Of a DNA stretch of 14,715 bases, positions 8,156 through 14,176 are shown piece by piece. The stretch is from Faucicola sp032089155 (GTDB lineage Bacteria; Pseudomonadota; Gammaproteobacteria; Pseudomonadales; Moraxellaceae): contig DAMDEV010000057.1 in assembly GCA_032089155.1 (NCBI GenBank), positions 1-14,715 on the forward strand. The letters are read 5' to 3'. Below the pieces are notes generated by a model, which ran no database searches, was not told the origin of the DNA, and worked only from the letters and a program-made list of their open reading frames with translations. The position numbers and the translations under genes were made by a program. Position 1 is the first letter of the stretch. Each line of letters begins with the position of its first letter.

Positions 8156-8711
8156 GGTTTGAATTTTAACCTTTAAAATAGCGTAAAATCGTCGCTAACG
8201 CGTTTTAGTTAAAGACAAATAAAAAGATAAAAAGGTAAAAAAACTGACGGCTACCCTAGCAAACAACATGTAAAAGATGCATGCTAAACACCTCAATTAA
8301 CCGAGTTATTTCAAATTTAGTTTACCATTTTTGTGTGCTTTTACGAGGGGAATCTTTTTTAATCTATCATTAATTTGGTTTTGGTATTGAATTCATTATC
8401 GAGTCTAACAAAATAATTACAAGATAGGCCAAAGATTGAAACTACAAGGCAAAACCCTCAAGGTCAATTTAAAAATTTAATCAATCAATTAAAAACTTTA
8501 AAATAGACTCAATCTCAAATTGTACTAAGATAGACCCATCGATAACAACGTTTGATGGGTAAAAAAACAGCAACCGACTATAGCCTAAAAAGCTAGGTTG
8601 CCAATGACATCAAATTTGTGTTATCAATATAGCACTCACTGATTTGGGTTTGCCAAATGGTGATGTTGCTAAATTTTTAATCACAACAATAGCTTATATA
8701 AGGAAAAATCT
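8156..8711. promoter_or_regulatory. Divergent oxyR/ahpC control region
   Basis: 556 nt, strongly AT-rich, with no credible ORF on either strand. It must contain the oxyR promoter (minus) and the ahpC promoter (plus). Near oxyR there is a palindrome AACGCGTT (8197-8204) and AAGACAAAT (8212-8220), a 9-mer that recurs in the inverted repeat upstream of ahpF. For ahpC a weak pair TAGACT (8504-8509) and TAAGAT (8526-8531), 16 nt apart, is possible; ATAG half-sites lie at 8503 and 8530, but the four-part ATAG-N7-CTAT OxyR pattern is only partly matched. The ahpC ribosome binding site AAGGA is 7 nt before its ATG. The structured dyad is listed separately. Confidence 0.5.
8541..8625 (+). promoter_or_regulatory. 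Long two-tier stem-loop in the ahpC leader
   Basis: Outer arms: GATAACA (8541-8547) pairs with TGTTATC (8619-8625), then after a small internal loop (ACG against TTTG) TTTGATG (8551-8557) pairs with CATCAAA (8608-8614). Inner stem: GCAACC (8570-8575) pairs with GGTTGC (8596-8601), and TAGC (8581-8584) with GCTA (8592-8595), leaving a 5-nt bulge and a CTAAAAA loop. The structure ends 86 nt before the ahpC ATG. It could be a structured 5' leader or a protein-binding dyad. Read on the minus strand, the inner stem is followed by TGTTTTTTT and could act as a terminator. Base pairing is read directly; function is unknown. Confidence 0.5.
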
Positions 8712-9278
8712 ATGGCTGCAATTATCAACCAAACCATTCCAGAATTCAAAACTCAAGCATATGTGAATGGTGAATTCAAAGAAATCTCATCTGATGACGT
8801 TAAAGGCAAATGGGCAGTGTTTTTCTTCTACCCACATGACTTTACCTTTGTTTGCCCAACTGAACTTGAAGACATGGCAGACCACTACGAAGAAATCAAA
8901 GGTCTAGGCGTGGAAGTGTATGCGGTATCGACAGACACCCATTTTGTACACAAAGCATGGGCAGATGCGTCACCTGCAATCGCTAAAGTAAAATACCCGA
9001 TGCTTGGCGACGGTACTGGTAAAATCACCCGCGGCTTTAACGTGATGATTGAAGAAGACAACGCTGCGCTTCGTGGTACTTTCTTGGTAGACCCAGACGG
9101 TAAAATCAAAGTCGCAGAAATTCATGACCTAGGTATCGGTCGTTCTGCCAAAGACTTAATCCGTAAAATCCAAGCCGCTCAATACGTGCGTGACAACGAC
9201 GGCGAAGTATGTCCAGCGGCATGGGAAAAAGGTAAAGAAACCTTAAAACCAAGCCTAGATTTAGTAGGTAAAATCTAA
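8712..9278 (+). CDS. ahpC: Alkyl hydroperoxide reductase subunit C (2-Cys peroxiredoxin)
   Basis: Reduces hydrogen peroxide, organic hydroperoxides and peroxynitrite in the cytoplasm, with AhpF as electron donor. 188 residues, the usual length (E. coli 187). Peroxidatic cysteine C48 in the FTFVCPTE motif; resolving cysteine C167 in GEVCPAAW; C-terminal tail SLDLVGKI identical to E. coli AhpC. The sequence aligns along its whole length with enterobacterial AhpC, including YAVSTDTHFVHKAW and the GIGRSAKDLIRKIQAAQYV helix. AAGGA 7 nt before the ATG supports the start. Divergent from oxyR, so very likely OxyR-controlled (inferred). It ends in its own terminator, so ahpF, 2 kb away, is not simply read through from here. 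Confidence 0.98.
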   Translation: MAAIINQTIPEFKTQAYVNGEFKEISSDDVKGKWAVFFFYPHDFTFVCPTELEDMADHYEEIKGLGVEVYAVSTDTHFVHKAWADASPAIAKVKYPMLGDGTGKITRGFNVMIEEDNAALRGTFLVDPDGKIKVAEIHDLGIGRSAKDLIRKIQAAQYVRDNDGEVCPAAWEKGKETLKPSLDLVGKI

Positions 9279-9324
9279 TCTTGATGGTCTAATGTTTCAT
9301 TGACTGACAATTAGATAAAATTGA

Positions 9325-9358
9325 AAAACCTCAAATTGAAAGATTTGGGGTTTTTTTT
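9325..9358 (+). terminator. Rho-independent terminator of ahpC
   Basis: A 12-bp stem AAAACCTCAAAT / ATTTGGGGTTTT (one T-G pair) with loop TGAAAG, followed directly by a run of T. It lies 46 nt after the ahpC stop. Confidence 0.92.
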
Positions 9359-9370
9359 ATTCAACTACTG

Positions 9371-9405
9371 TTGTTAACAATGATAAAATCAGCTTCTTTG
9401 AAGCT
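9371..9405 (+). promoter_or_regulatory. Palindrome and small hairpin before the transporter start
   Basis: TTGTTAACAA (9371-9380) is a perfect 10-bp palindrome. AGCTTC (9391-9396) and GAAGCT (9400-9405) form a 6-bp stem around TTT, just before the GAGA ribosome-binding-like site of the transporter gene. Either could be an operator or affect translation; neither role is shown by the sequence. Confidence 0.35.
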
Positions 9406-9418
9406 TGAGAAAATAACC

Positions 9419-10618
9419 ATGGATAGCGCACAAACCACCCACCAAACTGGCAGTCAGACCACAAGTAGCCATTACGCCTTGCTGTGGGCAGGGGCAGCTG
9501 TGTCAATCGCTGAGATTCTAACGGGCACCTACCTTGCGCCATTGGGGTGGGAGCGTGGCTTGTTAGCCATCGTCATTGGGCATATGATAGGTGGAGTGCT
9601 ATTTTTTCTAGTCGGCTATATTGGGGCAACCCAACGCAAAAGTGCCATGGAAACGGTGAAGGGTAGTTTTGGTTTTCAAGGTGGGATGCTTTTTGCTTTG
9701 CTAAATGTTTTGCAATTGGTCGGTTGGACAGCCATCATGATTTATGATGGGGCATTGGCGGTCAATGGGATTTGGGCTATCGGACAAGCGGCCTGGTGTG
9801 GTGTGATTGGCGCGCTGATTGTACTGTGGCTGTGGATGGGTAATCGCTTCTTTGGAAAAATCAATGCGTTGGCGGTAGCTGGGTTATTTATGTTAACGCT
9901 TATTTTGTCGGTTAAATTATTTAAGTTAGGCGCTGGGGATGTGGCAGCGACAAAAGACGTGGCAGCAGCGATGAGCTTTGGGGCAGCGGTAGAGCTCGCG
10001 GTCATTATGCCGTTGTCGTGGTTGCCACTGGTGAGCGATTATACTCGCCATGCGCAAAAACCTTTGCAAGCGACGCTCGTGAGCACCTTGAGCTATGGGG
10101 TGATGAGTGCGTGGATGTATGCGATTGGACTGGGCATGGCGTTGTATACCCAAACGTCGGATTTTGCCCAAATGCTGTTACAGCTTGGATTGGGCGTGAC
10201 AGGGTTATTGTTGATTGTGCTCGCGACGGTGACAACCACGTTTTTGGATGCGTACTCGGCAGGCGTGTCGGGTGTCTCGCTGTGGCAAAAACTTCCAGAA
10301 AAAGGCTTGGCAATTGGCATTACCCTCATCTGTACTATCGCAGCGATGCTGTTTCCCATGGATGATATCACTGAATTTTTATACTTTTTAGGCTCAGTGT
10401 TTGCGCCAATGGCAGCCATTCAAATTGTGGACTTTTTTATTTTAAAAAATACCGGTATCAAACAGCGTTTTAATGTCAAAAATTTGATTGTCTGGGCGAT
10501 TGGTTTTTGCTTGTACCGTTATTGGCTTGCCCATCCACTCGATATTGGGAATACCTTGCCCGTGATTATGGTAACGATGCTGTTATGCTTCTTGGTTAAT
10601 GTATTCACAAAAAAATAA
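9419..10618 (+). CDS. cytX: NCS1-family permease, CytX-type (hydroxymethylpyrimidine transporter)
   Basis: Inner-membrane permease of the nucleobase:cation symporter-1 family; the CytX branch is thought to import hydroxymethylpyrimidine, the thiamine precursor. 399 residues with about 12 hydrophobic segments. The N-terminal part LLWAGAAVSIAEILTGTYLA, the segment KSAMETVKGSFG and NVLQLVGWTAIMIYDGA are hallmarks of the CytX branch rather than CodB; SDYTRHAQ near residue 215 is the usual NCS1 cytoplasmic motif. The protein starts with a short polar tail. I chose the ATG at 9419 (GAGA about 9 nt upstream) over a TTG at 9371 and an ATG at 9380, which would add residues of little family likeness and sit close to the ahpC terminator. 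No TPP riboswitch was recognised upstream and no thi genes are adjacent, so the substrate is inferred from family only. Confidence 0.82.
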   Translation: MDSAQTTHQTGSQTTSSHYALLWAGAAVSIAEILTGTYLAPLGWERGLLAIVIGHMIGGVLFFLVGYIGATQRKSAMETVKGSFGFQGGMLFALLNVLQLVGWTAIMIYDGALAVNGIWAIGQAAWCGVIGALIVLWLWMGNRFFGKINALAVAGLFMLTLILSVKLFKLGAGDVAATKDVAAAMSFGAAVELAVIMPLSWLPLVSDYTRHAQKPLQATLVSTLSYGVMSAWMYAIGLGMALYTQTSDFAQMLLQLGLGVTGLLLIVLATVTTTFLDAYSAGVSGVSLWQKLPEKGLAIGITLICTIAAMLFPMDDITEFLYFLGSVFAPMAAIQIVDFFILKNTGIKQRFNVKNLIVWAIGFCLYRYWLAHPLDIGNTLPVIMVTMLLCFLVNVFTKK

Positions 10619-10680
10619 TGCCGTCCGCCACGCTTAAAACAGTTTTTTTACAGTCGAATTTTTTTCATAGTAGGGCTGAT

Positions 10681-10717
10681 TGGTTGATTTAACCATTAGC
10701 CTTGCTATCAATAGCAA
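10681..10717. repeat. Two short inverted repeats after cytX
   Basis: TGGTT/AACCA around GATTT (10681-10695) and TTGCTAT/ATAGCAA around CA (10702-10717), the latter a perfect 7-bp dyad. They directly precede a third, larger hairpin. Together they fill the space between the converging cytX and ydcH genes and may help end transcription from both sides. Confidence 0.45.
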
Positions 10718-10744
10718 AAGCCCTGTCACAACGAACAGGGCTTT
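10717..10744 (-). terminator. Terminator between the convergent cytX and ydcH genes
   Basis: A perfect 10-bp stem AAAGCCCTGT / ACAGGGCTTT with an 8-nt loop. On the minus strand the stem is followed by TTTTGC-type sequence, so it best serves ydcH, 30 nt upstream; a shorter T-run on the plus strand could let it work for cytX as well. Confidence 0.8.
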
Positions 10745-10773
10745 AGTCAATAAAATCGAACTTAGGTTAGAGC

Positions 10774-10998
10774 TTATTTATGTTTATTGTCTTCTAAGAT
10801 TTTGTAGATTTCATCTTTTAATTGCAGTTTTTGTTTTTTTAATGCTTCAATTTCGTCATCACGGCTGCCTGCTGCAACAGGATCTTTTTCTAGGTTAATG
10901 ATTTGAGCATCTAAGTCGTTGTGTTTATCAAATAATTTTTCAAAGTGTTTATCAGAAGTTTTTAGTTTGCTAATAAGTTCGCGATGTTCTGGAAACAT
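10774..10998 (-). CDS. YdcH family (DUF465) small helical protein
   Basis: 74-residue cytoplasmic protein of unknown function. It closely follows E. coli YdcH: MFPEHRELISKLK at the start, then LFDKHNDLDAQI and KKQKLQLKDEIYKIL at the end. Two predicted helices with a charged, coiled-coil-like pattern suggest a helical hairpin. Start chosen at 10998 because the MFPEH N terminus is the family start and AAGGAAAGGA lies just upstream; a longer in-frame reading to 11100 crosses an inverted repeat and gives unrelated hydrophobic sequence. Transcribed against its neighbours cytX (convergent) and ahpF (divergent), so probably a single-gene unit. Its link, if any, to peroxide defence is unknown. Confidence 0.9.
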   Translation of the reverse strand: MFPEHRELISKLKTSDKHFEKLFDKHNDLDAQIINLEKDPVAAGSRDDEIEALKKQKLQLKDEIYKILEDNKHK

Positions 10999-11044
10999 AG
11001 TCCTTTCCTTTTTTTGGTTGTATGTGAAAAATAATGCAAAGGGG

Positions 11045-11094
11045 GCAATACATAAGACAAATTTGATTGAGTTAGTATATTGCATTTGTCTTAT
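11045..11094. promoter_or_regulatory. Perfect 11-bp inverted repeat with an overlapping alternative stem
   Basis: ATAAGACAAAT (11052-11062) and ATTTGTCTTAT (11084-11094) are perfect inverted copies, 32 bp centre to centre, about three helical turns. GCAATA (11045-11050) is complementary to TATTGC (11078-11083), giving a second stem that interlocks with the first. The element lies 47 nt upstream of the ydcH start and in the divergent space shared with ahpF. It could be a two-site operator for a dimeric regulator, or alternative stems in the ydcH leader RNA. Confidence 0.5.
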
Positions 11095-11318
11095 TAGCAT
11101 TGTAACGAAAAATTGTAGGGTTGACTATACGCTAATCGTTAACAATTGGTGATAGGGAAAAAGCCACACCATCAATGGATTGAGGCAATTTATATATTAA
11201 TATTTATGTATTAATATTTTGTTATATAAAATAATAAACGTTTTGTTTTTTAAAACATAGCTATCAACTTTCTTACATTGTCAAAGCCCACAAAAATCAC
11301 AATAATAAGGTTAACACA
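11095..11318 (+). promoter_or_regulatory. AT-rich ahpF upstream region
   Basis: No gene seen. It holds a near-dyad CTAT...ATAG at about 11125-11155 centred on GTTAAC, an 11-bp direct repeat TATTAATATTT (11195-11205 and 11209-11219, 14-bp period), a TATATAAAAT stretch around 11223-11232 that could serve as a -10 element, and TGTTTT/AAAACA (11244-11257). ATAGCTAT at 11257-11264 is palindromic. A promoter for ahpF is expected here, but I cannot fix its elements or any OxyR site with confidence. Confidence 0.4.
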
Positions 11319-11357
11319 ATGACTTACCCAATGACTAGAAGGAAAATACCATGTTAG
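11319..11357 (+). CDS. Possible 12-residue leader ORF overlapping the ahpF start
   Basis: ATG at 11319 with AAGG 8 nt upstream, 12 codons (MTYPMTRRKIPC), then TAG at 11355-11357. The stop lies inside the first codons of ahpF in another frame, so a ribosome ending here would be placed on the ahpF ATG at 11351. The ahpF ribosome binding site AAGGA is inside this ORF. Too short to judge by composition; it may be chance. Confidence 0.3.
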   Translation: MTYPMTRRKIPC

Positions 11358-12934
11358 ATCAAGGTTTATTAGATGCAGTAAAAACTTATAGCGAACGTAT
11401 GACTCGCCCGATTGAGTTTGTGTTGGGTGAAGGTGAGCATGAACAGCGCGCTGAACTGGTAGATTTTTTGACCCAAATTGCAGGTACTACTGACAAGATT
11501 AGTCTGAGTCAACAATTCGATGCCAATCTATCACCGATGAGTTTTAAAATCCGTAGCCAAGACAAAGATACGGGTATCATTTTTAGTGGTATTCCAGGTG
11601 GTCACGAGTTTACCTCATTGATTTTGGCGATTTTACAATCAGGTGGTAGTGAACTCAAACTTGACCCAGGTATTCAAAATATCATTAAAGCGATTAAACA
11701 GCCGCTAAAATTTGAAACGTTCGTCTCATTGTCTTGCCACAATTGTCCTGACGTAGTGCAAGCGCTAAACCAATTTGCGTTATTGAACGACAACATCAGC
11801 AATGAAATGATTGATGGTGGCGTGTTCCAAGACATGATTAATGAGCGCAAAATCCAAGGCGTACCTGCGGTATATTTAAATGGTAAACCTTTTGCCAATG
11901 GTAAAATTGACACTGCCAAACTCATCGAGAAACTGCAACAGCAATATCCAGATTTGATGAGTGGTGTAGCAGCCGCCGAACAGCTTGAGCAGCAAGATGT
12001 AACCATCATCGGTGGCGGACCTGCGGGCGTGGCAGCAGCCATTTATGTGGCACGTAAAGGCTTAAAAGTGACCATGGTGGCTGATCGTATCGGTGGACAA
12101 GTTAAAGATACCCAAGATATCGAAAACTTGATTTCAATCCCGTTGACCAATGGTAATGAATTATCTGCCAATTTTGTCAAACATATCACCGCTTATAGTA
12201 TCACGGTCAAAGAAATGGTAAGCGTGACATCCATCACCGAAAATTCTGCACAAATGAATGAACAAGGCGAGGATAAGCTAACCTACCAAATCACGCTTAA
12301 TACCGGTGAAAGTTTCGCCACTCGTGCGATTATCGTAGCGACAGGGGCAAAATGGCGTAAGCTTAATATCAAAGGTGAAGACGAAAATATCGGTAGTGGC
12401 GTCGCGTATTGTCCGCACTGTGATGGTCCGTTCTTTAAAGGCAAAGACGTGGCAGTTGTGGGCGGCGGTAACTCAGGGATTGAAGCGGCAATTGACTTGG
12501 CAGGCATTGTCAAACACGTGACCGTGTTAGAATTTGCTGACACGCTCAAAGCAGACCAAGTATTGATTAATAAAGCCAAAGAGCGCGATAATATCGATAT
12601 CATGACAAGTGTAGCGAGCCAAGAAGTTAAAGCAACTGATGGTAAAGTCAGTTCGCTAATTTACCAAGACCGTACCACCGGTGAAAACAAAGAATTGCCA
12701 TTATCTGCTATCTTTGTGCAAATCGGACTGGTGCCAAACTCGGAAGTGGTCAAAGATTTGGTACAGGTGACCAAATTTGGTGAAATTGAAATCAATGAGA
12801 AATGCCAAACCAACAAACCCGGAATTTTTGCCTGTGGTGATGTGACTACTGTACCGTTTAAGCAAATTAATATTGCGATGGGCGAAGGTAGTAAAGCGGC
12901 ACTCAGTGCTTTTGAATACCTCATGTTGCAATAA
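11351..12934 (+). CDS. ahpF: Alkyl hydroperoxide reductase subunit F
   Basis: NADH-dependent flavoprotein disulfide reductase that keeps AhpC reduced. 527 residues (E. coli 521). Order: N-terminal double thioredoxin-fold domain with redox pair C129/C132 (SCHNC, same numbering as the enteric protein); linker; FAD-binding VTIIGGGPAGVAAA near residue 217; NADH-binding VAVVGGGNSGIEAA near 370; second redox pair C354/C357 in YCPHCDG; and a C-terminal FAD motif GIFACGDVT followed by the helix AMGEGSKAALSAFEYL. All functional parts are intact. The ATG at 11351 has AAGGA 7 nt upstream. It stands alone between ydcH (divergent) and its own terminator, separated from ahpC by about 2.07 kb, so it needs its own promoter. 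OxyR control is likely but inferred. Confidence 0.97.
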   Translation: MLDQGLLDAVKTYSERMTRPIEFVLGEGEHEQRAELVDFLTQIAGTTDKISLSQQFDANLSPMSFKIRSQDKDTGIIFSGIPGGHEFTSLILAILQSGGSELKLDPGIQNIIKAIKQPLKFETFVSLSCHNCPDVVQALNQFALLNDNISNEMIDGGVFQDMINERKIQGVPAVYLNGKPFANGKIDTAKLIEKLQQQYPDLMSGVAAAEQLEQQDVTIIGGGPAGVAAAIYVARKGLKVTMVADRIGGQVKDTQDIENLISIPLTNGNELSANFVKHITAYSITVKEMVSVTSITENSAQMNEQGEDKLTYQITLNTGESFATRAIIVATGAKWRKLNIKGEDENIGSGVAYCPHCDGPFFKGKDVAVVGGGNSGIEAAIDLAGIVKHVTVLEFADTLKADQVLINKAKERDNIDIMTSVASQEVKATDGKVSSLIYQDRTTGENKELPLSAIFVQIGLVPNSEVVKDLVQVTKFGEIEINEKCQTNKPGIFACGDVTTVPFKQINIAMGEGSKAALSAFEYLMLQ

Positions 12935-12962
12935 TTTTTCACCTGTTTTTTAGTTATTTTTC

Positions 12963-12997
12963 AAAAAAAGCCAAACCTTATAGTTTGGCTTTTTTTT
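12963..12997 (+). terminator. Rho-independent terminator of ahpF
   Basis: A 14-bp stem built on AAAGCCAAAC / GTTTGGCTTT with loop CTTATA, ending in eight T. It lies 29 nt after the ahpF stop; the A-run on the left makes it potentially bidirectional. Confidence 0.95.
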
Positions 12998-13038
12998 GGC
13001 AGGTAATATTATGTTGCCTTGTCAGTCTATATTGGCGA

Positions 13039-13053
13039 GGTAGGCATACTACC
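13039..13053. promoter_or_regulatory. Small inverted repeat upstream of the dehydrogenase gene
   Basis: GGTAG and CTACC flank GCATA, 56 nt before the ATG at 13109. TACAAT at about 13073 could be a -10 element, but no good -35 matches. Could be an operator for a regulator of the downstream gene; unproven. Confidence 0.3.
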
Positions 13054-13108
13054 CAAAATCCGCTACAATAACTTGCAAACTATTAATAGCGATTTAAAGG
13101 AATAAATC

Positions 13109-14011
13109 ATGACAACAACAAATACTTCATCTATCAAGCAGGTTACGGTAGCCGGCGGCGGCGTACTGGGCTCTCAAATCGCCATGCAAAACGCCTTTTT
13201 TGGCTTTAACGTCACGATCTTTGATAAAGAACCCGAAAAGGTCAAAGAGCGCATCGCAAAACTCATGCCCATCTACACCAAATTCTATGACAAAAGCCCA
13301 GCCCAAGCCCAAGTCATCACCCATGCGATTCGCTATGTGACTGACTTAGGCGAAGCGGTGGCACAGGCTGATTTGGTCATCGAAGCCTTACCAGAAGTCC
13401 TCGATATCAAAAATGAATTTTATAAGGCGCTGGCAAAGGTAGCTCCAAGTCACACGATTTTTGCCAGTAACAGCTCAACGTTGATTCCTAGCCAAATGGT
13501 CGAAGCCACAGGTCGTCCCGATAAATTCTTGGCGTTACACTTTGCCAACCGTATCTGGGTGAACAACACCGCAGAAGTCATGGGCTCAGCGCATACCGAC
13601 CCGGCGGTATTTGACAGCATTGTTGCTTATGCCAAAGCCATCGGCATGGTGGCGTTACCACTCAATAAAGAACAGCCTGGTTATATCTTAAATACCCTCT
13701 TGGTGCCCTTCTTAAATGCCGGTATGCACTTGTATGCCAATGACATTGCCGATCCCCACACCGTCGATAAAACTTGGATGATTGGCACAGGCGCACCGAT
13801 GGGACCGTTTGCGATGATGGATATCGTCGGGGTCAATACCATTATTAATATCAGCCAGCAAAAAGCCAAAACAGGCTCAAAAACTGCCGAGCGATTTATC
13901 CAAAAACTGCAAACCGAACTGATTGATAAAGGTCGCACAGGGTTTGAAGTGGGGAAGGGTTTTTACGATTATCCAAACCCGGCTTATAAAGACCCTGAAT
14001 TTTTAAAATAA
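13109..14011 (+). CDS. 3-hydroxyacyl-CoA dehydrogenase family protein
   Basis: NAD-dependent oxidation of a 3-hydroxyacyl-CoA (for example 3-hydroxybutyryl-CoA) is the family reaction, in fatty-acid breakdown or short-chain acyl-CoA metabolism. 300 residues, the stand-alone two-domain length. Rossmann motif VAGGGVLGSQIA (14-25) with D40 at the end of strand 2, typical for NAD. Catalytic set kept: S120 in ASNSSTL, H144, E156 (12 residues after the His, as in the human enzyme) and N195 in GYILNTLL. The active-site loop reads HFANRIWVNNTAEVM instead of the common HFFNPxxxMxLVEV, placing it in a distinct branch, also known to me from Gram-positive bacteria. AAGGA 8 nt before the ATG supports the start; a terminator follows, so it is probably a single-gene unit. 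The exact substrate is not readable. Confidence 0.9.
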   Translation: MTTTNTSSIKQVTVAGGGVLGSQIAMQNAFFGFNVTIFDKEPEKVKERIAKLMPIYTKFYDKSPAQAQVITHAIRYVTDLGEAVAQADLVIEALPEVLDIKNEFYKALAKVAPSHTIFASNSSTLIPSQMVEATGRPDKFLALHFANRIWVNNTAEVMGSAHTDPAVFDSIVAYAKAIGMVALPLNKEQPGYILNTLLVPFLNAGMHLYANDIADPHTVDKTWMIGTGAPMGPFAMMDIVGVNTIINISQQKAKTGSKTAERFIQKLQTELIDKGRTGFEVGKGFYDYPNPAYKDPEFLK

Positions 14012-14058
14012 GTGTCAAAAAAGTTTAAAAGTTAGTATTTAAAAGTGAGGGGATGACA

Positions 14059-14093
14059 AAAGCCCATTCATCCAAAATGGGCTTTGTTTTTTT
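14059..14093 (+). terminator. Rho-independent terminator after the dehydrogenase gene
   Basis: A perfect 10-bp stem AAAGCCCATT / AATGGGCTTT with a 7-nt loop, then G and seven T. It lies 47 nt after the stop codon. Similar stem start (AAAGCCC) to the terminator near 10717. Confidence 0.93.
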
Positions 14094-14176
14094 ATTGGGG
14101 CAGCACCCACGGCTAGCACTTGCCAAAGCCAACAACTTACCCCAAAATGATAAAAAATTGTTGCTAAAAATCCCCG

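Noticed and set aside
8503..8541. A canonical OxyR tetrad (ATAG-N7-CTAT repeated) before ahpC
   Set aside because: Only one perfect quarter-site and partial matches at the right spacing; not enough to call a site by eye.
9371..9418. Earlier TTG (9371) or ATG (9380) start for the transporter gene
   Set aside because: They lie about 12-20 nt from the ahpC terminator T-run, lack a ribosome site and add residues not expected in the family.
9507..9525. CTGAGA-like core resembling a TPP riboswitch (THI box) near the CytX-type gene
   Set aside because: It lies inside the coding sequence, encoding a conserved AEILTG segment, and the other THI-box parts are absent. The true upstream region shows no riboswitch.
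9742..10419. Overlapping ORFs opposite and in other frames within the transporter gene
   Set aside because: The composition is that expected from out-of-frame reading of a membrane protein; no start signals or known motifs.
11045..11094. A full H-type pseudoknot formed by both interlocking stems
   Set aside because: The joining loops would be 1 and 0 nt, too short to cross helices of 11 and 6 bp. The stems can only be alternatives.
10999..11100. N-terminal extension of the YdcH-family gene by 34 residues
   Set aside because: The family starts at MFPEH, a good ribosome site precedes that ATG, and the extension runs through an inverted repeat.
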